In this document: positions 29,952 through 41,100 of the stretch, piece by piece
Position numbering within the stretch: position 1 is the stretch's first letter
Layout of the letters: every line of letters begins with the position of its first letter
Assembly: GCF_029784155.1 (NCBI RefSeq)
Contig: NC_073691.1
Span: 90,044,722 to 90,108,721, forward strand
Reading direction: 5' to 3'
DNA length: 64,000 nt
Source of the DNA: Uranotaenia lowii
Lineage: Eukaryota > Arthropoda > Insecta > Diptera > Culicidae
Made by a program: the position numbers and the translations under genes
Notes under the pieces: model-generated
Databases searched by the model: none
What the model was told of the DNA's origin: nothing
What the model saw: the letters and a program-made list of their open reading frames with translations, nothing else

Positions 29952-32900
29952 TATAACGCGAGGCCCGACACGCTTCCGGTTTTAAGCAGGTGGCTTAAGC
30001 GCCACTTCCGTTTGGAAGGCCACCTACCCTTTCTTGTTTTGCCCAGCTGATGAGACTCGGTCGCGAGTTCCTTTTGATTCCCAATTTTGGGAAAGAAGCG
30101 GAAGGGACTCTAAAAAGGGATCCGTACCACAGAGAACAGACATCGAGCCCCGAACAAAAATGTGTTGAAAACGTGTGTGAGAATACCAACCTAAGTTTCA
30201 AACCAAATTCGTAAGTGGACTAACATCCATAAGATGTCGCTACCAGTACAATTATTTTTTCCATTTTTTCGACACGCTTAGAAATTAATATTTATAGCTT
30301 ATCTCAAATGAGGCCATTGCAATACATGAGAGTAACACAATTTGTGTGTAATAAATTTTAAGAACATCTTGATTTAAAAAAAAATGCAAATTATATTTCA
30401 ATCACCCTTCAATCGCTGTCATATGTCCCAGCATATGCCCCATATTGTTCAATCAATAATGACGCTGAATTGAAGTTGAATTCCAAGTTTTAAAGTATGT
30501 CTGTCAGTAAATAGTTTTCTAGAACAGAGAATGTGAACATAAATGTTATAATTGTTAATTATGGGTCGGTATTCCGGTTGATGTTATCTTGTAACTCATG
30601 TGTAACTCAGTTATTATTTATTCATTTCTACTGATCACTAACCCTGAGTTACAAGTCCTCGTATCGATCTCAGGTAACATCAACCAGAATATCGAGCCAT
30701 AATTTACAATTATAACATTTATGTTCACATTTTCTGTTCTAGTAAACTGTTAACTGATAGTAAAATCCTAACACATACTTTAACACTTGAAATTCAACTT
30801 TCAATTCAGCGCCAACATTGTTTGATTGGTGCATATGACAGCGTTCAAGTGTGATTGAAATATGATTTGCATTTTTTTTTAAATCATGATGTTTTAAAAT
30901 TTATTACACCAAAATTTGTGTTACTGTCATACATTGCACTGGCCTCATTTGAGATAAGCTATGAGTATTAATTTCTAAGCGTGTCGAAAAAATGAAAATA
31001 AAAATAGGTGTACCGGTAGCGACATCTTATGGATGTTAGTCCACTTACGAATTTGGTTTGAAACTTAGGTTGGTATTCAAACACACGTGTTGAGCTCCAG
31101 CTCGAACTCTGTTCTCTGTGTCCGTACTTCGACCCCTAAAGGCCGCCCCGAAGTCGAGACAAAACCCGGGAGAAATTCGAGGAAATGGGAGTTAGCTGTT
31201 CGTCACGAAAGCAAGCTAGGGGCGCTAATCATCGGACAAGACCAAACCCCTTACCTGGATCAGAAAAGACAGAAATCGATTGGTTTCGCGGCCAATCCCC
31301 GCAGTAAATAAACAAATAAATCCCGAACGACGAACAGCGTGTGACTCCCTTTCCAGATATCCCGATCAGACTTTCATAGTTGAAATATTCGCTTTTCGCT
31401 TACAATAATTAATCAGATTTATTGCATTTTCATGTGTGTCGTGTAGTGTCTACATAATACTGTTTTAGGCCTAAATTATTTTTCCCTCTTTCGAAATTCT
31501 ATCTAGCAGTGCATTTTTGGTGGAGACGCTTGGTTGTTGCTAAATTACTTAGCGATTTTGCTTTGGAAAATCATTTGTTTTTCATTTGGTTTTTCGATTT
31601 TTCCACCGCGTGGGTGGTGAAAAGGCTACTTTCGTCGGCTCGCCAGTCCGAAAAACCCGATTTTTCCGCCAGGAAGTGCGAAAAACACTTTGTTTATACG
31701 GCATAAAAGAGACGGTAAAAGCTGTGAAAACATACCAGGTATAACAATCGCTAGAGAATATGGGTGGGTTTACTATGAGTACTCACTCGAACTGCTAGCT
31801 GTTGGCGGGACTTTATGTTTGTCTCGTCACGTTCGGTCGCTCCTTTGCGGCTACCTTTCGCTCTCCCGGCGGATGTTTGCTGGTCGAGAGCTATGCAGGT
31901 AGCTAAGACGGGGCGATTAGAACCTTTTTTGCTCGGCCGGTCACCGCATAGCATAAGCGCAGCTATGTAGTGTGGCCCGCTGGAAGCTTGGTCGAATTCG
32001 GTTTCGGTTTGGCTGGGTGAATCGTTCGGCGAATGTTGGTACGTCTGTCAGCTGCCAACCCGCTTGCTGTCGGCCCCTCGTGGTGTAAACGGCTGTGGTG
32101 CCGCGTTTCAATGTGGCTGGGTGGTGGTGGCGAAACTGGTGGGAGTTGCTGTTGCGGGACCCCGCGGTGGTTCGCGACGGGCCCGATGTCCGTCTTCTAG
32201 GGTGGAAGCTGCGGTGGGTGAGTGTATCTGTGGCTGATGGTCGGGTTAGATACATGTCGGTTTGCGCCTTTGGCGGTACGGGTTGTAAATTTTGCCCATT
32301 TGGGTCTCCACCTACCTAATATTCGAATGCACTTTTTTTAGCACTGCACTTCCCTAAGCTGTCCTTTGGTTTCACCTAACACGGACTAAAGCGAAAAGAT
32401 GGCTTTTAATATGAGAACACCTGGTCGCGGAATCACACTCTGACTTTTAGTTACCTTTCGACTTTAAGTTGAGAAAAGCTACTTGATCCTGACTCTACTA
32501 ATCACCGGACGTAAGTGAGCTTGGAGTCTCAATCGTCCGCTGATCGACCTGATCTAGCTTGACTTCGCAACCGGAACTACCCGATACGAACAAGTCGCAC
32601 CGCGAAGTCAAACAATTAGATCCCATTTCGCGAATTCTTCGAGTAGTCCTCGTCTTCCCCTTCTGGACCCGAATAATAGAGACCCAACTTTTGCTTCCCC
32701 AAAACAAGTGCACAAAGGCCCCCGAAAGAGGTCATTCACCTGACGCCAAAATAAGAATGTGGTCGGTGGCCTACAGAAGGTAGCATCTAGAGTCACGTGC
32801 TCTCCGCCAGAATTGTGTCGGTCACTCAGATGTGATATCAATGATTGATTTGATGATTGTTCATTTGGGGTGATGCTTCATATGGTAATGGGTGTTTGTT

Positions 32901-33104
32901 TCGTTCTTGTCTTTGGTTATTTTAATTCAGGCGAAATTTCTATTGGCATATGTATTTGAAACGATGTTGTTGTTGAAATGATTATTGTTACTTTAAGATA
33001 AGGCTTATTTATTTAAGTAATTAAAATGAATGAAATGTCTAAATGTTTTTAAGTTTCTTGAGCACATTATAAATAAATTGTTTCGACTTGATGTACCCGT
33101 TACA
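29952..33104 (-). repeat. gypsy-2 3' LTR, interrupted by a fold-back element
   Basis: 2153 bp without the nested 993-bp element and its 7-bp duplication. It starts TATAACGCGAGG and ends CCCGTTACA on the plus strand. The short open frames repeated in both LTRs show no protein family. Confidence 0.93.
30128..31120. mobile_element. 993-bp fold-back TIR element in gypsy-2 LTR
   Basis: The ends CACAGAGAACAGA/TCTGTTCTCTGTG open into arms of nearly 480 bp that are inverted copies of each other, with a short centre near 30610. The target duplication is TCCGTAC (30121-30127, 31121-31127). The other LTR (around 43338) has a single TCCGTAC, an exact empty site. No coding capacity. Confidence 0.92.
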
Positions 33105-33121
33105 TCATTCCGTGCTAAAGT

Positions 33122-33177
33122 TACGAAAAATTTGATTGGCTTGAATCGAAGGTTCAAAGTCAATCAAATTTTTCGTA
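33122..33177. repeat. 17-bp perfect hairpin beside the gypsy-2 3' LTR
   Basis: TACGAAAAATTTGATTG and its exact inverse, CAATCAAATTTTTCGTA, are separated by 22 nt. It lies 18 bp from the LTR, where a polypurine tract would be expected; none is obvious. Confidence 0.75.
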
Positions 33178-34199
33178 GGTTCGTTTTTTCCAGTTTGAAC
33201 TAAGTTATTGATTTTCGGGGTCATATGGATTCAGCGTTAACTTAATAACTCCTCGCTATTTACAGGAGCTCCTAAAAGGGCCTGTCACTGACCATCAACG
33301 ACGTGAGTCTCCGGTCTCCAGCGAAAATCGCAAAATTAGTCCAAAAAGTGAAAACTAAAACCCACAAACTTGTCTACCGCAGATGTAATACTAACAAAAG
33401 AAGAAAAAAAAATAAAATGACTAAATGGAAAAAAAAGATAAGAAAAAAAATATGTACAACTACTATCTAAAAAAAAAAACAGAAAATGAGAAAAAAAATA
33501 GGTAAGCTTTAGATTCAAAACAAAAATCTTTGCTACTTGCTACAAAAACCGTTTAATATAAAAAAAAAATACTCCAGGAAGTTTACACTAAACTATGAGG
33601 AAGGAAAAAAATATTTACAACTATCAACTATTAAAGGAATATGAAATATACAAGATTAAAACAAAAAAAACTGCCTGAAACTATTGATTTGGTGAATGAG
33701 AGATGATTTGAACAAAAGCAAAGAAGTTTTCAAAAAGTTGTTTCGATTCCGGTTGACGTCCAGTAGTTGTGGCCACCCCTTTCGTACAAAAAAAAAACTA
33801 CCTAAATTTGCTGCATTTATAACCTAAAGTATCACCACTGCTGGCTGAAAACGTCTGGTTGCATTTTCTCCCACACCTGGTTGCACCGATAACGGAATGT
33901 AAATGCTCCCTTTTAAAAACGAACTCCGAGGTTTGAGCAAAATATCCTACCCCTACCTTTGGCGAGAAAACGGATAGTTGAACATTCCTCTTAAACGAAA
34001 AAAAAAAAACCGAATTTTCTCCCTGTTTGTTTCCACAAGTAAACTTGTTCCTTTATTCTCACAGGGAGTCCACTCTTAAAAACAGAACTCATTCGAAAAT
34101 AATTCTTTCCTGAGATTCTGAAGTATCACCTAAATCTACAATTAACTCATTCATAAATCTTATTCCATTCAGCAAACATTCATACATCAGAATCCACCT

Positions 34200-34970
34200 C
34201 CGTGGACTCCGACATGCATTCCGACAAAATTCATTCAAACTATGGCAACCACAACTTTAAAACGTCAAACGAAATCAAAACAAACCCGAAAAAGTTCGAC
34301 GCGTGGACTGGAGAGAGTGTATCGCTGGTTCCGAAAACCCGTTCGTTCCGGAGCATCTGCGAACCATAACCGACCGGTATCTGCCGAGGAAGGAGCATCT
34401 GTTGTCCGGGAGTGTTCTTCTTGCGTGACGAGTATGGTGAAATTGCTGTTTTGTTCCAGCCAACATTAGTCAGGTTTGTTTGTTTACGTTTACTTTCAGA
34501 TCTCGCTGACGGTTATCCTGGACGAAGCGGCCATCCTCGGTAGGATCCGTGACTGGCCGGACGCAGTCTGGTGGCGTTCCGAAAGAGGGTTTGGACGAAA
34601 CAGCCACCACGGAGCGGCAACAACGGAACGGCATCAACAAAACGGTTACGACGGAGCGGCAACGCGGGGGTGGCAAGGATTTTGTTGTTGTACCGAAGCA
34701 GGTAAGTATGCAACTTAATGGCTAGTAAACTGCTCTTCAATTTTTTTAGGTGGAAACTACGACGATGTGAAGGATATCCTCATGAGCGGCTGTCTCAGGA
34801 TGAACCATAGAGGCTTCGAAAGAAGAGTCCCTGGATGATGTTGGTTCCGCTTCCAAGATGTAAACGGGATCTGAACTGCTGACCGGGTTTCGCGGGAAAT
34901 GGCCCTTTCGTCGCCTAAGGCTGAAAAAGGCTGCCTACAGGATTCTCTCAAAGGAAACTGTGAGTATGTT
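34200..34970 (+). pseudogene. antisense exon-like block within gypsy-2
   Basis: On the plus strand, good splice signals delimit segments: acceptor TTACTTTCAG (ends 34500), donor GTAAGT after GAAGCAG (about 34700), acceptor CAATTTTTTTAG (about 34749) and donor GTGAGT (about 34971). The middle intron is about 50 nt. Protein-like stretches are readable but in changing frames (for example KFDAWTGESVSLVPKTRS; TERQRGGGKDFVVVPKQ). I cannot name a family. It could be a captured host gene, a decayed antisense accessory gene, or chance. Sense-strand frames here look worse. Confidence 0.4.
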
Positions 34971-35463
34971 TTTGAGTTTTTTTTTTAACCTATCCTAAGA
35001 CTAATTTTAGAAAGTAATGAATAGGAAATTAGGAAACTAACACTACTAATTTTACTATTTACAAATGCGCAATCGGTTCAGCCCGATTTTAAGAGTTTTT
35101 CCGTTAGATGAGAGGTTCCTTCCCGCGCTCGAAAGTTACTCTAGTTACTTTGTGTCCTGGATTCCGGTACCCTCAGCTTAGATAAATTGTTAGTCCCTGT
35201 CGGTTTATCGTCGGATAGTCGATGCTACATAGCTGGGGAAAAATTTTAGTCGTCTTTCATTCTGTTGAAAAAAAAAAAACAACTTCTGGAAGAGTTTTCT
35301 GTTGTTGACAAACTCTTATTTTGAAAATTGTTTCGGTTCCCTCAGCTCGGATCGAACCCAGTCTTTCCTCGCGAGTCCTTCGAAACTGAAAATATTCCCT
35401 GGATCGGTTTGTTTTTTGTTACTGGTCTCTTAAAAGGTGCATAGCTGAAAAAATATCATTATG

Positions 35464-38385
35464 TTAGGTTTTGTTGTTGTTTGTGTGTAGGCGTTTAAGG
35501 TTTGTACTGTGGAACACTCCGAGGCGCTTTCCACTGTCATCTTCAAGTTCGTAGGTGTTTGTTCCAAGTACTTTTCTTATAACCGCCTGCTCGTATTTCG
35601 GAGCTAGTTTTTTGCAAAAACCTTTGCCTTTATCTGAAAGGTCGAATGTGTGCTTTAAGACCTTTTCTCCCACTTCGTACTTCGGATAGTTGGTGTTAGA
35701 ACGGAGATTGTATGTCTTTGCGTGTTTGTCGTAGGCGTGTTTTAAATTTTCTCTCACCTGCTGGAATAGTGAGTCTGTTCTCTCCGCCTGTGATTTCGGA
35801 TTTGTTTCTGGTGCTTGTTGCATTTCTCTCATCGTGGCGTATTCACTTCCGTCCGAAATCCTGTTCCTACCGAACATGATGAAATATGGACTGTATTTCG
35901 TGGAAACGTGAACCGCGTCGCGGATCGCGCTGGCAATAGATTGCAAGTTGTCCGCCCAATGGGAGTGTGCTTTTTTTAACGTTGCTCGAATCGCCGTCAC
36001 GATCACTCGGTTGACCCTTTCGGTATTGTTTACCTGTGGATGGTACGCTGGCGTGAGCCAGTGTGATACGTTGTAGGTGTCCAGTAATGTTTTGAAGGAT
36101 TTGGAAATAAATTGTGAGCCGTTGTCAGTTAGCACAATTTCGGGTACTCCAAACAAATGAAAAATGTTGTTTTCGACGAATTCGACTAACGAATGGGCTT
36201 TGGCTTCCCTGAACGGTTGTACCATGACAAATTTCGTGAAGACGTCCGTAGCCACCAGAAGGCAGGTGTTGCGGTTTTTCCCTGAGGGTGGTAGAGGACC
36301 AATGTAGTCTAACGTAACGAATTGCCAAGGGTGCTCTGCTGGCTTTTGCGATCCCATTGGCGGTGTTATATTCGAGTTGCCTGACTTGCTCACCTGGCAG
36401 GTTAGGCATTCTCGGCAGAATTTTTTTACGTCGTTATTCATGTTGGCCCAGTAGAATTTTTCCTTCACTGCGGCGAGAGTTTTCTCGATGCCGAAATGCG
36501 CCTTTTCGTGTATAAGCTTGATGATTCCAGTTATTTCCGCGGTTTTAGGGACACATTTCCAATCGAATCTAGGGTCTTGAAGTTTGGACTTGGTCGTTAC
36601 GTAACGATAGAGAATTCCATCTATAATTCGATAGTTTGGGTATCTGCTTGGGTGTAAACGAATTTGTTCCATTAGCTGATCCTGTTCAACGTCTATTGCT
36701 GTTATCGAAATACACTCTATTGGTATTGATCTCGAAAGACAGTCGGCGGTAATGTTGGCTTTGCCCTTTCGGTATTCCAGATCGAAATCATAGGCCTGAA
36801 TTCTCAATGCCCAACGGAGCAATTTGGCATTACCGGTTTCGGTACCCATATTGAACAGCCATAAAAGGCTCCTAGCGTCCGTTATAACCCGGAATTTCAC
36901 GCCCTCCACGTAATGGCGGAAATGCTGAATGGCTAATAACACCCCAAGGCATTCTTTCTCCACAGCGGAGTAACGCCTTTGTGTGCGGTTTAGTTTTTTA
37001 CTAAAATATGAAATAATTCTTGTTGATCCCTCTTGTTCCTGGACAAGTGCTGCCCCTACCGCTCTATCGGACGCATCAGACTCTATAGTGAAGATTTTCG
37101 AAAAGTCTGGATTCCCTAGAATCGGTGCCGATGTTAAAACGGATTTAAGCTCCCTGAAAGCTTCTTCAGCTTCTTTCGTCCATGTCATCTTTTTGTGTTC
37201 TTTCGAAAGGAGATCGGTGATAGGTGCAGTGATTTTGCTATAATTTTTTATAAATTTTTGGTAAAATCCTGCTAATCCTAAAAGTCGTCTTATGTCCTCT
37301 TGATTTTTCGGTTGCGCGTAGTCGAGAATTGGTTGTATGCGAGTAGTGTCTATGGCCACTCCTGACTCGTTCAGCAAGTAACCTAGATATACTACTTGTT
37401 TTCTGCAGAATCTAGATTTCTCTAATGAAATTGTTAGTTTCGCGAATCTTAGCCTTTTTGCAACTTCTTCCAACAACTTTAAATGTTCTTCGAACGTACT
37501 AGAAGCAATGACTATGTCATCGAGGTAGACGAAGACGTTAGGTTCCAAGTCGAAACCTAATGCCCTCGCCATAAGCCGCTGCATGCTAAAGGATGCGTTT
37601 TGGATTCCGAATGGGAGAACCTTGAATCTCCAGACCCCTTCGGGCGTTCGAAAGGCGGTGAAATTCCTACTGCTCTCTTTCAACGGGATTTGGAAGTAGG
37701 CATCCTTTAAATCAATCACCGAAAAGAACTTGGCTTTCCCTAGACGGCAGAAGATGTCCTGCATATTCCTCATAGGAAAGGAGTCCTTAACGGTCAACTT
37801 GTTAAGCTTCCGAGAGTCAAGGCATACCCTCACCTTTCCGTTCTTTTTTAGGACTGGAACCAAAGGATTGGTCCACTCGCTAAAACATTCTTCAATAGCA
37901 TCTAATTTTTTAAATCTCTCCACTTCCGCTTTGATCGCATCCTGCATGTAAGGCGAGCATCGGTACATAGGTGGATTTTTTAGAACTGCCCCCTCTTTTA
38001 AAATTATCTCATGCTCTATCAGGTGGGTTTTCCCTAGATTTCCTGTTGATGTTAACTCGAAGTTTTTGATGATACTCGTGAGTCGTTTTCTGTCCTCGAA
38101 AGATAGTTCGTGTTCGGTTTCAATCCCCTCCGGGTCCGGTGTCGAGTCTGTTGGTCCCTCATAAATCGGTATGTCTAAGGTATCGTCTTCTTCCTGATCC
38201 TCTATTTTTGGAAGGTTGTGAATTGGTTCAATCGCAAAGCAAAGTGGTTCTGCCTGTTCCTGTGTAATTTCTAACTCTTCGAGGCCGTGTCCTAAGTCGA
38301 TCATCGGTCTAATTTTGAACGAATCCCAAAAGTCTGCCCCTAGGATCAGTTTCCTGGAGATTTCCGGAACGATAATCGTGGGCAC
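35464..38385 (-). CDS. pol: gypsy-2 Pol polyprotein
   Basis: 973 residues from the first ATG. The frame is open further upstream to about 38730, which adds the protease active site LLDSGAG (near 38545). Then come RT with YLDD, RNase H (ESDASDRAVGAAL), and the integrase HHCC region (HEKAHFGIEKT and CRECLTC). DDE core residues are in TLDYIGPL, LTDNGSQF and NNTERVNR. It ends with YELEDDSGKRLGVF. No stop or frameshift is seen. Pol is expressed by -1 frameshifting from gag; the heptamer is at 38727-38733. The protein is probably functional, although Gag is not. Confidence 0.92.
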   Translation of the reverse strand: MPTIIVPEISRKLILGADFWDSFKIRPMIDLGHGLEELEITQEQAEPLCFAIEPIHNLPKIEDQEEDDTLDIPIYEGPTDSTPDPEGIETEHELSFEDRKRLTSIIKNFELTSTGNLGKTHLIEHEIILKEGAVLKNPPMYRCSPYMQDAIKAEVERFKKLDAIEECFSEWTNPLVPVLKKNGKVRVCLDSRKLNKLTVKDSFPMRNMQDIFCRLGKAKFFSVIDLKDAYFQIPLKESSRNFTAFRTPEGVWRFKVLPFGIQNASFSMQRLMARALGFDLEPNVFVYLDDIVIASSTFEEHLKLLEEVAKRLRFAKLTISLEKSRFCRKQVVYLGYLLNESGVAIDTTRIQPILDYAQPKNQEDIRRLLGLAGFYQKFIKNYSKITAPITDLLSKEHKKMTWTKEAEEAFRELKSVLTSAPILGNPDFSKIFTIESDASDRAVGAALVQEQEGSTRIISYFSKKLNRTQRRYSAVEKECLGVLLAIQHFRHYVEGVKFRVITDARSLLWLFNMGTETGNAKLLRWALRIQAYDFDLEYRKGKANITADCLSRSIPIECISITAIDVEQDQLMEQIRLHPSRYPNYRIIDGILYRYVTTKSKLQDPRFDWKCVPKTAEITGIIKLIHEKAHFGIEKTLAAVKEKFYWANMNNDVKKFCRECLTCQVSKSGNSNITPPMGSQKPAEHPWQFVTLDYIGPLPPSGKNRNTCLLVATDVFTKFVMVQPFREAKAHSLVEFVENNIFHLFGVPEIVLTDNGSQFISKSFKTLLDTYNVSHWLTPAYHPQVNNTERVNRVIVTAIRATLKKAHSHWADNLQSIASAIRDAVHVSTKYSPYFIMFGRNRISDGSEYATMREMQQAPETNPKSQAERTDSLFQQVRENLKHAYDKHAKTYNLRSNTNYPKYEVGEKVLKHTFDLSDKGKGFCKKLAPKYEQAVIRKVLGTNTYELEDDSGKRLGVFHSTNLKRLHTNNNKT

Positions 38386-38720
38386 AACTTTTGTGTGGCC
38401 TTTGTATGAGAAAGGTATGTTAATGTAGCCCAGACATTTATATTTAGTCCCGTCAGCCGTGGATACTTGATAGTTCGCTGGTTGAACCTTAAGGCCGTAT
38501 TTTTCTACAAGTTCAACCGAGTTTAAAATACTGATTCCTGCACCCGAGTCCAGGAGAGCTTCAATTTCAGTATCGAAAACTTTTATTTTGATGTGAGGGC
38601 ATTTTTTTGAATTTATTCTGATATGGTAAATTTGTGAAAAAGGGTCGTAGTTTCTTGGATTGAGATTAGTGGGAACGCTTTTCGGTTGCAGAGTGTTAGC
38701 TATCCCCCGCTCACACCCTT

Positions 38721-39179
38721 CTACTCGTTTCCCTGGATGTTATTGACTGTGCGAGTCTGTGATGTCCTTGGGCATCTCTCACACGTTCTCAATGTTCTTC
38801 CCAGATTCCCGCATCCAAAACAAAATATGACTCGCGGCCCCGAACACTGTCTCCAGGTATGATCCTCGCCTTTACAGTTCCAACAACCCGCGGAATGAGC
38901 TGGTCGTTCTTTACTGCGTCCGTTAGGCCTTCGATCTACATACTGTGGATTACTGGTATGATCGTCTACCCGACTGCCTGTAGGCGTATTGAATGGAGTG
39001 TTTCTAAAATGTTGCCTTTGATTTTGGGGATTTGTATCTTGTTTCGGAGTGTTGTTCTGATGTTGCGGAGTTTGCTGGTTTCTGAAATTTGAACGATTTG
39101 GCATATTTTCCCTGTATGTTTGATTTGTTCCGTAAGTAGGTGTTTGTGTAGATGGTCCTCGAATTGCGTTCACCGGCAA
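38721..39179 (-). CDS. gag: gypsy-2 Gag, C-terminal part with zinc knuckles
   Basis: Residues include a Gln/Asn/Thr-rich linker, then CWNCKGEDHTWRQC (a CCHC zinc knuckle) and a second cluster, CFGCGNLGRTLRTC. The frame matches the N-terminal Gag at 41109-42618 once the hAT insertion and its duplication are discounted. One in-frame TAG at 39195-39197 precedes this segment. The stop at 38721-38723 lies just after the slippery site. Confidence 0.85.
   Translation of the reverse strand: MPVNAIRGPSTQTPTYGTNQTYRENMPNRSNFRNQQTPQHQNNTPKQDTNPQNQRQHFRNTPFNTPTGSRVDDHTSNPQYVDRRPNGRSKERPAHSAGCWNCKGEDHTWRQCSGPRVIFCFGCGNLGRTLRTCERCPRTSQTRTVNNIQGNE
38727..38733 (-). promoter_or_regulatory. -1 ribosomal frameshift heptamer GGGAAAC (gypsy-2)
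   Basis: The minus-strand gag codons CAG GGA AAC GAG TAG contain G GGA AAC in the correct phase, two codons before the stop. The -1 frame is open from there into the protease. Confidence 0.8.
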
Positions 39180-39328
39180 GGGTTCGCCTGACAGCTACTC
39201 ATAATCGTCGTAATCGTCTACTTCAATGTTGTTGACCCATCTACGGTTAGGGTGTTCCGATATATGGCTTTGGAGTTGGAGATTGGTAGCGTCTATTCGA
39301 TGGTTCAAGATCATCAGATGATCTAGAT

Positions 39329-41100
39329 CAGGGGTGAGCAACCTTTTGAACCAACGGGCCACTTTAAATTTGAAATGTTGTCGGCGGGCCGCACTTAAAA
39401 TAAGTTTTTTTTTATAATTAGGAGAGCTTCACGTCATTTTTTATAACTACAAATTTTGACAAATACAAATCTCAAATAGAAAAACTAAAACGAATTCACG
39501 TGTTTATAAACAGAAATGCGACACGACTTTTTAAATACCCGATATTGAAAAGGTACATCACTTAATATATGTAATTTTTAAATTATATCAATTTTTTAAG
39601 TAATTGAACTTCTTGGCGAACTGTCTTGTTAAATCCGATGGTACTTTTCGTCATAACTTTCATTTAAAAATCTTCTGAAGCTTACCACAGTGATAAATAA
39701 GAATGTGAAAAACATATATTTTAATAAATCACCGTCTTCTTAGCGTTGAACGTTGAATCGTTAATTGATTATTTTCCACAATAAAAACTTGACCTCTAAG
39801 CCTAGATTTTTTATCCTATAAACGGGAAAAACCCCGTTTTTTAAATTGAAGTTCTGTATTGGACAATTGTATTGAGATGATGAGCAAGGTTGTCGAAATT
39901 ACAGAAAAATGTTCCATTTCAAGTATTTTTAAACAACTATCTTCAAAATTAAATTCTTGATTCTCGAATTTTATTTTTCTAAACTTTCATAATTTTTTAT
40001 CTTATGTAGATATCATAAGAATAGGATAGGATTTTTAAAGCTATACTATGACTTTGGTAATGTGGAATGCAAATTATAAGTGAAATAACTTGTTATAAAT
40101 GTTTGTTATTAATTTTCTATCAAAATTTCTAAATAAAGCATCACAGAAAATCGCCAAAGAATCACCGAATTTCAGAAGTCTATTGTTTTTATAAAGACCT
40201 TTTTTTTGGCACCTGGTATCAGCTGATTCATGTGGGTAAAAAAAATTAAAATCGATCACCCAAGCTTTTTAAAATTTCATTAAAATTCACAATATGATAT
40301 TCAAATTCGCAGCGTGAGAAGTCGGCTACTGGAATGATTTTTGAAAGGAACACTAGTAAGCATAAAATCAAAGTACCCAAATCTTTACAAAATACAATAC
40401 TGGTTCAAAAATTGAATAACTTGGAAATTTTCAAAAAAAAATAAATAATATTAAACTAGAAAGGAAAACAAAAATACAGAAAAAATAGGTTTTGTGGCAT
40501 TCTAGAAAATGTTCCATTCTGTGAAAAAAATCTGGGATATGGTCCATCCTGGGGAAAAATTTCTGGTAAATGGTGCATTCTGGTAAAACAAAATCTGGGA
40601 AATGGTTCATTCTGGATAAATGTTGTCGGGGTTTTGCCATACAATAATGCTGAGCGAATCTTTTATCATACAACTTTATTTTTGCTTGAATCGAAAATAA
40701 TGACTTCACTAACGGACTCGAAATTCCTTTGATCATTAGTAGCATCCGATTTTTGGCTGCTCTTCCGACTCACTTTAATCGATTTGGCTTTTCAAAGTGG
40801 TAGGAGTCATTTGGATAAATGTGTCATGAATAAAAAGAAAACTACAATATTACGTTATGAGAAAAAACAATATTGCATTTATGCCTTGAACGGAACATAA
40901 TAAATGCTTAAAATTCCAGAAAAATGTTATCAATTGAATGATTGTGAGGCAAATGCACAAAAGTGCATATTTCATCAAGTCAAATAAATTTTCTTAAGAT
41001 TTCATTGTAGAAAAAAATTAAATTAAATTTGGAAAAAGCTTCGCGGGCCGCACAAAAGGGTCTTGCGGGCCACATGCGGGCCGCGGGTTGCTCATCCCTG
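39329..41100. mobile_element. non-autonomous hAT element inside gypsy-2 gag
   Basis: The terminal inverted repeats are CAGGGGTGAGCAACC and GGTTGCTCATCCCTG. The 8-bp target duplication ATCTAGAT (39321-39328, 41101-41108) is typical of hAT. 1772 bp, AT-rich inside, with no transposase frame. GC-rich GGCGGGCCGC-type sequence occurs near both ends. Confidence 0.92.

Larger units (their letters stand above)
33105..35463 (-). other. gypsy-2 region between pol and 3' LTR
   Basis: 2.36 kb with no env-like frame on the sense strand. It holds the hairpin above, a block shared with gypsy-1 (33215-33325), long A-rich stretches (33340-34020) and a plus-strand exon-like block (34200-34970). Confidence 0.6.

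Noticed and set aside
31509..32841. Small ORFs in the gypsy-2 LTR
   Set aside because: Repeated at 43720-45052 for the same reason; overlapping on both strands with no domain.
33105..35463. An env-like gene in gypsy-2
   Set aside because: No sense-strand frame with signal peptide, ectodomain or membrane span was found.
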